Origin: Anaerolineales bacterium
GTDB lineage: Bacteria; Chloroflexota; Anaerolineae; Anaerolineales; Villigracilaceae
Reading direction: 5' to 3'
Length of the DNA: 64,000 nucleotides
Assembly: GCA_030834895.1 (NCBI GenBank)
Contig: JAUQXA010000024.1
Location: 372,001-436,000 of the forward strand
Positions 45,042-52,767 of this stretch are shown here, piece by piece. Position 1 is the stretch's first letter. Each line of letters begins with the position of its first letter. The notes under the pieces were generated by a model. That model had not been told where the DNA came from and searched no databases. It was given only the letters and a program-made list of their open reading frames with translations. The position numbers were made by a program, and so were the translations under genes.

Positions 45042-45530
45042 TTAATCCTTGAACTCGAATCGTTGCTCGTCAACTTCCACGCCCCATTGTGAGCCACGTT
45101 GTTGACTCACCAATTCAAATCCAAATTTTTCGTATAAATGTCTTGCCGTATCCAGTCCGGAAAACGTCCACAGATAGATATGTCTATAGCCTTTTTCCCG
45201 ACAAAAGTCCATGGCGGAACTGAGCAGTGCCGTTCCAATGCCTTTTCCGCGTATTTTATCCGATGTGATGAACCAACGTAGATGCGCTCCTTCATCTTTC
45301 GTATGCAATCCATCAATTGCGATCGAACCGTGAATGCGTCCATCCAACTTTGCCAGCCAAAGTCCGTCACGTTGCTCATCGTAGCGGCTGCAGAACTCGG
45401 CCAATTCGCGCGCCACCCTGGCTTCAAAATGCAAGCCAAACCCAACCAGCATGCTGTAGTAGAGGGCGTGCAACTCGCTGACTCGTCCAATGCACCCCGG
45501 GACATAGCCTTTATCAATGGAGATGCTCAT
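45042..45530 (-). CDS. GNAT-family N-acetyltransferase
   Basis: A 162-residue acetyltransferase with the acetyl-CoA loop IRGKGIGTALLSSAMDFCRE (motif A) near residues 93-112, and the motif B segment YLWTFSGLDTARHLYEKFGF. GLWLAKLDGRIHGSIAIDGL fits the N-terminal strands. The substrate is unknown. It is the first gene beyond the last attC-like site of the cassette array and has no attC at its own 3' end, so I read it as the chromosomal flank and not as a complete cassette. Confidence 0.85.
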   Translation of the reverse strand: MSISIDKGYVPGCIGRVSELHALYYSMLVGFGLHFEARVARELAEFCSRYDEQRDGLWLAKLDGRIHGSIAIDGLHTKDEGAHLRWFITSDKIRGKGIGTALLSSAMDFCREKGYRHIYLWTFSGLDTARHLYEKFGFELVSQQRGSQWGVEVDEQRFEFKD

Positions 45531-45602
45531 ATATCACCTCATTGGATATTCAGAATTGTCCATCTTTTGCAGTTATGGTTTAGATAACCCGTTTCTGGCA
45601 CA

Positions 45603-45780
45603 GGTCAACGGCTCACATCGTGGTCGCAGGCGTGTTGGCTGGAATGAAAAATGCTCGACGCGAAGCGTGGCGACGATTGGGCGAGGGAGCAATCCACTGC
45701 GACCATCGCCCATCCCAGCGCATGAGCGCTGGGGATCCCACTTGCCGTAGCGTAGCGAAGGTGTACTCGCTGTGTTGGGC
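45603..45780 (-). other. attC-like site 1 (3' end of the GH lipoprotein cassette)
   Basis: On the minus strand the site starts with the R'' box GCCCAAC (complement of GTTGGGC at 45774-45780) and ends near GTCAACGG at 45605, a degenerate R' box. The interior is about 178 bases with imperfect self-complementarity. It has the TGTGTTGGGC end shared by the other sites but is the most diverged of the five. Confidence 0.55.
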
Positions 45781-45838
45781 AGACAGGTGATGTGGTAACC
45801 TCTTTGTTCGACCTAAAATTAGGTGGAATCCCGTCAGA

Positions 45839-47335
45839 TTATTTTTGGATATACATTTTGAAGGCAAGGTCATCCGTAAAATCCGGTAGAGTTATCGTGA
45901 CTTTCATACCTTCCCGAGTAACAATAACGGAACTGATGATATCGATCCCAGTCTTGGTATTATAAAAATCAATTTTCCAGTTGGGGGCAAGGCCGGGAAC
46001 GGTGAGGGTGACCATCTGTTTGGAGAGGATGGGCTGCAACTTCCAATCCGGCGGCTCGCTGGTCGCATCCCGATACCAGCCTAGCACCATTTTCTCGTTG
46101 CCAACTGCTGCCCCCCACACTCCAGGGTTGGATGATGATGTCAGCGGTTGGAAGTCGGTGAAATCAACGCCTCTGACGAAATTCGATGCTGGCAGGTCTG
46201 CATTAGCATATTTTTGAATAAAGGGCAAATTCAAAGCCGGGAAATAAATGGCGACACCATCTTCCCACCAGAGAGCGCGACCATTCATTGCACCTGAAAC
46301 CATTGCCGCCCAGATGGCGTGTTTGATCCCAATATCAGCCCGGTCTGCGGTTGTCAGTGTGGGCGGATTACTATCCGGAGTCTCAAAACTTAAGCCGGAT
46401 TCGCCGATTAGAACCGGCTTACGATATTTTGCCAGCATGGAACGCACTTCAGTTACGATTGTAGTATCCAGTTTTCCGGAAAGCGGATAAGGATGGATGT
46501 TGATGAAATCTATGCTGTCGCTGCGATAGAAACTGGACCAATCGCCAAAATCTGCCAGTGAGGCTGTAACCGGGCGATGAAACGAGTCGGCGTTATGGAT
46601 AATGAATGCCGCGCTGTTCACAAAATCAATTGCTTCGGGCTCAGTTGTACCTGGAGCCATATTTACTTCGGAAAATATTTCCCATGCAATAATATTTTTC
46701 TGCCCTTGCCAGCGTTCAATAAGCGTTTCCATCCAGCGAAGCCATAATTTTTGAGTGGGCGAGTCCGAGATAAATAATTCCACCGGCGTCTTGGTTGGTC
46801 CACCATTTATCTCATTGAGTGGATTTGATTTCCAGGTGGAGTAGCCATTCCCATTATTCCAGTCGTACCAGACACCAAACACAGGCATGACATAAATTCC
46901 ATTGGAGGCGGCTTTCTCAAAGACGTCTTCCCATTTCTTAGCCCAGGACTCATCCACTTCCCCAGTGTTTGAATATCCCATACCAAGACTATCAAGTTGA
47001 ATACGTACAAATTTGCTGCCGCCGATGCCAGTCAAGTCGAGTAATTGATAATATTGTGATGTTTCGTAACCAGCCACGTTCCGCGAATATATGAAGCTTT
47101 GCTGACCATCGATATTGAAATAGAAATCCCCCTTTTTTAGTGTAATGATAGAAGTGGGTATGAGGGTCGATATGGAGGTTGCTGTTGGATGGTTTACTAG
47201 GGTAGGTGCGACAGTGGCAGGCAGAGGTGAGTCCGGTGTAGCAGTCTGGCTAGGCGTGCAACCCGAAAATACACCACTCAAATTGGCAACAATAGCTAGA
47301 ATGGTAATGAAATGGTAATTAGTTTTGGGATTCAT
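45839..47335 (-). CDS. Lipoprotein with GH-A clan (cellulase-like) glycoside hydrolase fold
   Basis: 498 residues: a lipoprotein signal with the lipobox Cys in SGVFSGCTPS, a Pro/Thr-rich stalk (about 28-65), then a TIM-barrel-like region resembling GH5/GH42-type hydrolases. AWEIFSEVNM carries the candidate acid/base Glu and KPVLIGESGLSFE the candidate nucleophile Glu, in the usual order and spacing. INIHPYPLSGK and ALWWEDGVAIYF also fit. A C-terminal beta domain follows (about 400-498). An attC-like site follows the gene, so it appears to be a cassette gene, though it is long for one. The glycan substrate is unknown. Confidence 0.8.
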   Translation of the reverse strand: MNPKTNYHFITILAIVANLSGVFSGCTPSQTATPDSPLPATVAPTLVNHPTATSISTLIPTSIITLKKGDFYFNIDGQQSFIYSRNVAGYETSQYYQLLDLTGIGGSKFVRIQLDSLGMGYSNTGEVDESWAKKWEDVFEKAASNGIYVMPVFGVWYDWNNGNGYSTWKSNPLNEINGGPTKTPVELFISDSPTQKLWLRWMETLIERWQGQKNIIAWEIFSEVNMAPGTTEPEAIDFVNSAAFIIHNADSFHRPVTASLADFGDWSSFYRSDSIDFINIHPYPLSGKLDTTIVTEVRSMLAKYRKPVLIGESGLSFETPDSNPPTLTTADRADIGIKHAIWAAMVSGAMNGRALWWEDGVAIYFPALNLPFIQKYANADLPASNFVRGVDFTDFQPLTSSSNPGVWGAAVGNEKMVLGWYRDATSEPPDWKLQPILSKQMVTLTVPGLAPNWKIDFYNTKTGIDIISSVIVTREGMKVTITLPDFTDDLAFKMYIQK

Positions 47336-47399
47336 GTTTTCGCTCCCTCATGGTAGATAATGCAATTCATTGTCATTCACTGCCATGACTACTATATCT

Positions 47400-47551
47400 G
47401 CTCAACGGTTTGCGTTCGCGAACTTGCCCTATGGGCATTGTGGCGCTGGGGCGGAGTGTGGATTCTGCTTGGGAGCAGGAAAAGCTCGAAGCCAGAAAAA
47501 TGCTCAAAAATGCGGCCGACTCCCACACGTCGGGTGCACGCTGTGTTAGCC
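47400..47551 (-). other. attC-like site 2 (3' end of the DHFR-like cassette)
   Basis: A GCTCAAC box (47400-47406) and a GTTAGCC box (47545-47551) bound 152 bases, read on the minus strand as R'' GGCTAAC to R' GTTGAGC. The GTGCACGCTGTGTTAG end is shared with the other sites. It lies directly beyond the 3' end of the DHFR-like gene. Confidence 0.7.
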
Positions 47552-47625
47552 CGCAAATGCGTCACTAAATGTGACGATCCCAAGACTCTCTGTTGTTACC
47601 ATAATTCTTTGGTTTCCATAAAGAA

Positions 47626-48186
47626 TCATTTCTTATAATGTAACGCGATAACTCCCGAACGAAACGTTTTCGATCCAACAAGCTTTAATGTAAGGTTCTT
47701 GCCCGATTCGAACAAGCGGGGACCTTTTCCCGCAATGATCGGGTGAACGACAAAGTGATACTCGTCGATGAGATTCCATTGTGCAACTTGCGATGCGATG
47801 TTCAGTCCCCCAATGGAAATATTCTTTCCTGGCTGTTGTTTTAACTTCATAATCTCTTCTCGCAGATTTGAGTGGAGGAGCGTCGTGTTGTTCCACTCTA
47901 CGCTCTTCAACGTCGTTGAAAAGACAATCTTTGGTATGGAATCGAATGCACGTGCGAATTCGTTGGTCACTTTCGTTTCCGATTGATTCACTGCGACATC
48001 GTGCCAGTACGGATACATCAAGTGATACGTGTTGCGTCCGAAGATTTCAACGCCTGAATCACGCAAGAGCCCAGTGAAGTACTCGTGCAATTCATCGTCG
48101 ACGATCCCCTCTTCATGGCCACAGTAGCCGTCTATAGTGATGTTGATTGCAAAAATAACTTTTCTCATTTGTTGTTCTTCTGACAT
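47626..48186 (-). CDS. Dihydrofolate reductase/RibD C-terminal-like protein
   Basis: A 186-residue (or 180 from the second Met) protein of the RibD_C/DHFR-like superfamily. It shows KVIFAINITIDGYCGHEEGI at the start, VEIFGRNTYHLMYPYW, and near the end IDEYHFVVHPIIAGKGPRLF, the motifs common to YwjB/YyaP-type members. These bind NADPH, and most have no proved substrate; true folate reduction is uncertain. Such genes are common integron cassette cargo, and attC-like sites flank this one on both sides. No good ribosome site is visible at either candidate start. Confidence 0.83.
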   Translation of the reverse strand: MSEEQQMRKVIFAINITIDGYCGHEEGIVDDELHEYFTGLLRDSGVEIFGRNTYHLMYPYWHDVAVNQSETKVTNEFARAFDSIPKIVFSTTLKSVEWNNTTLLHSNLREEIMKLKQQPGKNISIGGLNIASQVAQWNLIDEYHFVVHPIIAGKGPRLFESGKNLTLKLVGSKTFRSGVIALHYKK

Positions 48187-48212
48187 TATTTTAATCCTTA
48201 CTGATGTCTGCG

Positions 48213-48343
48213 GGCTAGCGGTTTGCGTTAGCTGCGGTGGGTGGTGAGGGTGGAGACGCCGTCGTAACGGAAAAAACTCAAAGCCACGAAAATGCTCAAA
48301 AAACGCGGTGCGTACCCACCGTCAGCTGCACGCTGTGTTGGGC
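48213..48343 (-). other. attC-like site 3 (3' end of the SPOR-tail lipoprotein cassette)
   Basis: 131 bases between GGCTAGC (48213-48219) and GTTGGGC (48337-48343). On the minus strand AGCTGACGGTGGGT near the R'' end pairs with ACCCACCGCAGCT near the R' end, leaving one unpaired A. An extrahelical base on one arm is the strand-recognition feature of genuine attC sites. Confidence 0.8.
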
Positions 48344-48370
48344 GGTGTGCCAATTTATATGTCCTGATGT

Positions 48371-49348
48371 TTACTGGCATGTATTGTAGTTACAGCTAAT
48401 ATAGCCTCTTGACTGCGTCAGGTTTGGACACCACAGATCCAGGGGTTTTATTTGTGCATACGGATTAATTTCCCACACACCAAGTGCTTCTGAATTAACG
48501 GCCTCCTCCGTTTCAAAACCAACAATTGCTGCACGTATCTCAACAGGACCTCCAGGAGTCACTTCGCTAACTCTGCAAAATATTTCCACATGATAACCCT
48601 GGCTGGTGTACTTAATCGCGTCAGATTTTGCGAGTTCGACTGATGCATACTTGCCAACCGTAATAAGCCATTGACCAAACGATTGTGTGGGAAAACTAGA
48701 TGGAATTGGACTTGCTGGCAATATTGCTGTAGGCGGTTCTAGCGTTGGGCTAATTGTAGGGGATGGACTTGAATTAGGCGTTGAACAATCTATGCGATAA
48801 CTATTGCTTAATTTTGGAACGCGAAGAGTGTAAACATAATCAGTATCGTACGCCTTGCCTTCGAGAATATATGACACAGTAGAAGCAAATTGCTCGTCTA
48901 CCCATTGAATTACATAAACTACATGAGTAGCAGGAGCTGCTTTGAGTACTATACTATCTAGACGAGAATTTTCATTCTGGAAAGTTTCGTTATACGCGAT
49001 TGATATTTCTGCTTCCAGCTTACCCTTCACAACAGGTGAAATGGCGATTTCGCTGCCACCCCTGACAGTGGCTGTTCCGCCGACAGTTATTGTCTTTTTT
49101 ACTGACGCCTGAGTGCCGAGTGTTTGTGCCAATTCGCTGCTACCCCCACAATTTGGCAAGGGAAAATCCTCTGTGTTGGCTGGAACGTTCTTGTATTGGT
49201 CTGTTTTTGAGACTTGAACATTCTCTGGGCTGACAGTGGAAGTATTTGGGTCTATTGTGGGCACCTTTGGCCCGTTACACGAACTTATACCTAAACAAAT
49301 TATGGCCAACAAGAATCTTAGTGAGAGTATAAGGTAGCGAAATTTCAT
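48371..49348 (-). CDS. Cassette lipoprotein with SPOR-like C-terminus
   Basis: 325 residues from the ATG at 49348, which has a strong GGAGGTGA 5-8 bases before it; the longer open frame reaching 49894 passes through attC site 4 and is not credible. The lipobox is CLGISSC. The middle region (about 75-195) includes KKTITVGGTATVRGGSEIAI and YVIQWVDEQFASTVSYILEG and has no family I recognise. A Pro/Ser/Thr linker leads to a SPOR-like segment (QWLITVGKYASVELAKSDAI, KYTSQGYHVEIFCR). SPOR domains bind denuded peptidoglycan. Flanked by attC-like sites 3 and 4. Confidence 0.72.
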   Translation of the reverse strand: MKFRYLILSLRFLLAIICLGISSCNGPKVPTIDPNTSTVSPENVQVSKTDQYKNVPANTEDFPLPNCGGSSELAQTLGTQASVKKTITVGGTATVRGGSEIAISPVVKGKLEAEISIAYNETFQNENSRLDSIVLKAAPATHVVYVIQWVDEQFASTVSYILEGKAYDTDYVYTLRVPKLSNSYRIDCSTPNSSPSPTISPTLEPPTAILPASPIPSSFPTQSFGQWLITVGKYASVELAKSDAIKYTSQGYHVEIFCRVSEVTPGGPVEIRAAIVGFETEEAVNSEALGVWEINPYAQIKPLDLWCPNLTQSRGYISCNYNTCQ

Positions 49349-49394
49349 GTTGTCACCTCCGGTATTCGCCAAGTTGATTGTTATTAATGAAACC

Positions 49395-49525
49395 GCCCAA
49401 CGGCTGGCGTTAGCCGCTTGGGGTGGGAGCGGGGACTCGCCGCCGAAACGGGACAAACTTTCAGCCGAGACAAAACTCAAAATAACGCGGCGCGTACCCC
49501 AAGTCGGCTGCACGTTGTGTTGGGC
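49395..49525 (-). other. attC-like site 4
   Basis: Perfect core boxes GCCCAAC (49395-49401) and GTTGGGC (49519-49525) with extended CCGCCCAAC/GTTGGGCGG ends. On the minus strand AGCCGACTTGGGG pairs with CCCCAAGCGGCT, leaving a single unpaired A as in site 3. Length 131 bases. Confidence 0.85.
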
Positions 49526-49790
49526 GGCGGCGGTTGCACGGCAGGCAAGACTCTTCGACTTACTTTCAAAAAGCATTTGCGGCGCACGAACCGAAGCGCC
49601 CTGAGATGACATCATTTTTGTGACGGACACTACCGTCTGCCAACGACTAGCGCCGCAATTGCTCTGCTGGCAGGCAAAAAGGGAGTGGTTGCGCCACGAA
49701 GCACTTGAAGCGCGAATGCGCTTGAAGTGCGCACCAACTGGAGCAAGATTACATGACAGGCAAGCGACTTCCAGCATTTTTGTTCCGACC
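49526..49790 (-). other. Cassette segment without a recognisable gene
   Basis: This 265-base segment between attC-like sites 4 and 5 has only a fortuitous minus-strand open frame that runs on through site 4 without a ribosome site or family features. It contains an inner palindrome (CACTTGAAGCGC/GCGCTTGAAGTG, about 49706-49731). It may be a non-coding cassette carrying a promoter or small RNA, or a decayed one. Confidence 0.5.
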
Positions 49791-49919
49791 GCCCAACGGG
49801 GTGCGTTACTTGCGCTGGGGCGGGCGGCGGGACGCCGTCCGACTGGGAAAATGCTGAGGCGTAGAAAAAGGCTTGGAATCGCGCAGACTCCCACACGTCA
49901 GGTGCACGCTTTGTTAGGC
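49791..49919 (-). other. attC-like site 5 (3' end of the small anchored protein cassette)
   Basis: GCCCAAC (49791-49797) and GTTAGGC (49913-49919) bound 129 bases. Read on the minus strand, it begins GCCTAACAAAGCGTGCACC and ends ACGCACCCCGTTGGGC, the form of a typical 59-base-element family member. The adjoining GTTAGGCAACCTGC (49913-49926) recurs inverted at 50519-50532 at the other end of the cassette. Confidence 0.85.
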
Positions 49920-50081
49920 AACCTGCTCGCTTACCAGAACGATGGCAGAAAAAAGATTACACCGTCAACTTGATTAACTTTTACACACAACTCAATATTT
50001 GGCAATTACCTAAAAACAACTTTCTAAAACACTTGTGAATTAAAGACCTTGCCTACTAAAAAAGACTTTAGACCAAAGTAT

Positions 50082-50450
50082 TTAATCTATGAAGTAATCA
50101 ATGTCCCTTGCATCTGGACCGCAAATTTCACTTGTATTGCCGTGACAGCCATGAATGGTAATTGTGACGATCCAAAACGGTCCGATTCCAGCGGCGGAGC
50201 ACCATAACTTATTATACCCATCGGAAAAAACCACAGTTGAATTAAAATAAAATTCTGGAATTATGCTTTGATATTCCCATGCTTTATTACCCTTTATTGT
50301 CGCTACTTTATTTTGACACACTGCATAAGCCGAAAAATGGTTTGTTTTCAACTGAGCAAAGATTGGCGTTGTAGCAATAAAAACTATTGTAAAAACTAGC
50401 ATGGAAACTAGTAATAGGAGGGCGATTGTGAGTTTTCGTCTTTGAGTCAT
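50082..50450 (-). CDS. Small membrane-anchored or secreted cassette protein
   Basis: 122 residues with an N-terminal hydrophobic segment (residues 9-31, LLLLVSMLVFTIVFIATTPI) that may be a signal peptide or anchor. An extracytoplasmic part of about 90 residues follows, containing four Cys (AYAVCQNK, LWCSAAG, GCHGN, EICGPD) that could form disulfides. I recognise no family. The gene lies between attC-like site 5 and the GCCTAAC box at 50526, exactly as a single-gene cassette should. AT content is higher than in the flanking chromosome, consistent with acquisition. 49920-50081, after its stop, shows nothing else. Confidence 0.65.
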   Translation of the reverse strand: MTQRRKLTIALLLLVSMLVFTIVFIATTPIFAQLKTNHFSAYAVCQNKVATIKGNKAWEYQSIIPEFYFNSTVVFSDGYNKLWCSAAGIGPFWIVTITIHGCHGNTSEICGPDARDIDYFID

Positions 50451-50525
50451 TTTTCTTTATCTCTTGGTGTGTGCAGACCTAAAACTCAAGCCACGTTCAG
50501 AATCAACTCTTTTTTGCAGCAGGTT

Positions 50526-50584
50526 GCCTAACTATGTTTTATAAAGCATAATGCTGTAAAACATCCCTGTGCGGGGTGTTATAC
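50526..50584 (-). other. Possible attC-like site 6 (59 bases) at the array end
   Basis: GCCTAAC (50526-50532) and GTTATAC (50578-50584) enclose a hairpin with arms ATGTTTTATAAAGCA and TGCTGTAAAACAT. Total length is 59 bases, the size of the shortest classical attC sites. The second core box is off consensus, so this may instead be only the cassette-boundary half site or the remnant of an attI end. Confidence 0.45.
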
Positions 50585-50648
50585 GGCGCGACTCTGTATA
50601 ACAGACTATATGCAAAATTATATAACCGCTCCCAGTATTTCACAACGA

Positions 50649-50681
50649 CCAATTTTTCAAAGCACCGCATTGAAAAATTGG
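50649..50681. other. Perfect 12-bp inverted repeat at the array boundary
   Basis: CCAATTTTTCAA (50649-50660) and TTGAAAAATTGG (50670-50681) with a 9-base loop. It lies between the cassette array and the next operon's promoter. There is no proper T-run; it may be a weak terminator or a protein site. Confidence 0.5.
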
Positions 50682-50692
50682 ACCTCCCAAAA

Positions 50693-50721
50693 TGGACAAG
50701 GGGTGTGATGTCAGATATAAT
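50693..50721 (+). promoter_or_regulatory. Sigma70-type promoter of the phosphatase operon
   Basis: TGGACA (50693-50698), a 17-base spacer and TATAAT (50716-50721), 30 bases before the 53-residue gene with its AAGGAG site. Both boxes are near consensus. Confidence 0.7.
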
Positions 50722-50751
50722 CCCCGACTCGAAGTAAAAGGAGCGTAAAAC

Positions 50752-50913
50752 ATGTATATTGATCCAAACACTGGAGGAATCCTATTCCAGGCTTTAGCGG
50801 CTGTTTTTGTGGCAGGTTCGGGTATCTTATTGTTTTTTTCACGTAACATCCGCGAGGGGATTGCCAAACTTCGCCGTCGGATGCGCAAGGACGATGAAGA
50901 ACAGGAAAAGTAA
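50752..50913 (+). CDS. 53-residue single-span membrane protein
   Basis: A short gene easily missed by length filters. It starts MYIDPNTGGILFQALAAVF, continues with a hydrophobic segment to about residue 30 and ends in a basic then acidic tail (KLRRRMRKDDEEQEK). Small proteins beginning MYIDPxTG are common in bacteria beside phosphatase/sulfatase-superfamily genes, from general familiarity and not a search. AAGGAG lies 8 bases before the ATG, a good promoter is upstream, and the alkaline-phosphatase-superfamily gene starts 9 bases after its stop. It may help anchor or assemble a membrane-associated enzyme. Confidence 0.75.
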   Translation: MYIDPNTGGILFQALAAVFVAGSGILLFFSRNIREGIAKLRRRMRKDDEEQEK

Positions 50914-50922
50914 TTCGCCTGC

Positions 50923-52746
50923 ATGAAGACGATCATTCTCGGTTTCGATTCTTTTGACCCCGCTGTGTTCGAAGATATGGCGGGGCGAAATAAGTTACCC
51001 AACCTCTCGAAGATTGCGGACGCGGGAGGCTATTCGCGGTTTGAAGTTTGTTCACCGCCTCAGACCGAGGTTTCCTGGACGAGCATTGCCACGGGTTCGG
51101 ACCCGGGTGGGCACGGCATCTTTGACTTTGTGCACCGTGATCCGTTCACGTATGCGCCCTATGTGTCCATCTTGCCGACGAAGAAAACCGCAATGGGCGA
51201 GCAGTTTACCCCGCCCTACATCGCAAAGACCCTTTTTGAAGAAGCGGCCGCGATGGGCTATCCAGCCACCGCTTTGTGGTGGCCCGCGATGTTCCCGGCG
51301 CGACCTGAACTGCCGGTTAATACCCTGCCCGGTCTTGGCACGCCAGACATCCGTGGACAGCTTGGTGTTGGGACTCTGTTTTCAACGGAAGAAGAAAAGA
51401 AGGCGAAGACTGCTGTTGTGCGTTTTGAATCAAGCAGCAAGGGCAAATTCACCGCTTTGTTGAGCGGTCCGCCGGTGAAGGGCAAATCTGGCGTGCAGCC
51501 TGCCACCCTGCCGCTAACCCTGGATGTGTCCGACGTGAACGTGGCTAAATTGACCATCGGCGATCAACAGCTCCAGTTACGCCCTGGCGAGTGGAGCGAC
51601 ATTGTCGAAGTGAAGTTCAAGGCCGGACTGCTTTTCAATATTCACGCCATTACACGGGTCATTCTAACCAGTATGAAAGGGGCTGTGCGTTTGTATGCAC
51701 TGCCTTTGCAAATCCATCCCTTGCATGCCCTTTCTCATTATGCATCATCCCCATCCTTTGCCAAAAATTTATGGCAGCAAGTTGGACCTTATTTGACCCT
51801 GGGTTGGCCACAGGACACGACCGGACTGGAAGATGGCTGCATCACCGACGATCAATTCCTTGCCTTGTGTGATTTGATCTTTGAACGTCGCAAGCAAATC
51901 TTTTTTCATTTGCTGGGTAGTTTTAAGGAAGGCGTGCTTGCCAGCATCTTCGATGACCTTGATCGTGTCCAGCATATGTTCTTTCATGACCGTCTCGATG
52001 TGGCGCAGGCATGGTATGAAAAACTGGATGCCTTTGTAGGCGAGGTCAACCAGCGGATAAGTACCTGGTCGGGAAAATACAATACCCTTGTGATGTCCGA
52101 TCATGGGTTCGCTACCTATAAACAAAAGATTCATCTGAATCGCTGGCTGATCGATAATCATTACCTTGCGCTGAAAGACGGTGCAACGGAGGGCGACCTT
52201 TTGAATGTGGACTGGAGCCAAACCAAAGCCTACGCTGTTGGCTTGAACAGCCTTTACCTGAACGTCGCCGGGCGTGAGGGACGGGGAACAGTTTCCGCAG
52301 GTGAGATCGAGGGATTGCTGACCGACCTCCAGCACAAGTTGATGGAATGGAAGGATGCCAACGGCGTGTCTGTCATTCGGCGTGTGCGACTCAAACACGA
52401 AATCTATAACGGCGCATATACCCGCCTGGGACCTGACCTGGTAGTGGGCTACGCTCCCGGATACCGTGCTTCGTCTGAAACCGGACTTGGCAAAATTCCC
52501 CAACCTTTGATCGAGCCAAATCACGATCATTGGGGCGCGGATCATTGTATGGATTCGGACGTGGTTCCCGGTGTTATTTTTGCCAATCGCGACCTTCAAA
52601 ACTTTGGCGGTGTATCCTTCCGCGATGTCCCCTTTCTTTCCATCGGAAAACACCTTGACCAGTCCCACATCAAGCCCCCTTCACAGGTTGGCGGACATGG
52701 GCAAAAAGATCTGGAAGAAAGACTAAAAGGACTTGGCTATTTGTAG
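50923..52746 (+). CDS. Alkaline phosphatase superfamily protein (type I phosphodiesterase/nucleotide pyrophosphatase)
   Basis: A 607-residue protein without a signal peptide. Metal-binding segments are arranged as in the PDE/pyrophosphatase group: IILGFDSFDPAVF at the N-terminus, PPQTEVSWTSIATGSDPGGH with a Thr/Ser nucleophile candidate, FDDLDRVQHMFFHD in the middle, LVMSDHGFATYKQKIHLNRW, and HDHWGADHCMDSD near the C-terminus. It probably hydrolyses a phosphodiester or a nucleotide/sugar derivative. The substrate is unknown. The next genes (sulfotransferase, phosphoglycerate mutase) follow closely. Confidence 0.88.
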   Translation: MKTIILGFDSFDPAVFEDMAGRNKLPNLSKIADAGGYSRFEVCSPPQTEVSWTSIATGSDPGGHGIFDFVHRDPFTYAPYVSILPTKKTAMGEQFTPPYIAKTLFEEAAAMGYPATALWWPAMFPARPELPVNTLPGLGTPDIRGQLGVGTLFSTEEEKKAKTAVVRFESSSKGKFTALLSGPPVKGKSGVQPATLPLTLDVSDVNVAKLTIGDQQLQLRPGEWSDIVEVKFKAGLLFNIHAITRVILTSMKGAVRLYALPLQIHPLHALSHYASSPSFAKNLWQQVGPYLTLGWPQDTTGLEDGCITDDQFLALCDLIFERRKQIFFHLLGSFKEGVLASIFDDLDRVQHMFFHDRLDVAQAWYEKLDAFVGEVNQRISTWSGKYNTLVMSDHGFATYKQKIHLNRWLIDNHYLALKDGATEGDLLNVDWSQTKAYAVGLNSLYLNVAGREGRGTVSAGEIEGLLTDLQHKLMEWKDANGVSVIRRVRLKHEIYNGAYTRLGPDLVVGYAPGYRASSETGLGKIPQPLIEPNHDHWGADHCMDSDVVPGVIFANRDLQNFGGVSFRDVPFLSIGKHLDQSHIKPPSQVGGHGQKDLEERLKGLGYL

Positions 52747-52767
52747 CGCAGATAAATGGGAATTTGA

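Noticed and set aside
49349..49894. N-terminal extension of the SPOR-tail lipoprotein to 507 residues
   Set aside because: It would run through attC-like site 4 and the gene-less segment. A strong ribosome site and lipoprotein signal mark the start at 49348.
45600..50750. Integron integrase gene
   Set aside because: No reading frame in or next to the array shows tyrosine-recombinase motifs, so the array is called integrase-less.
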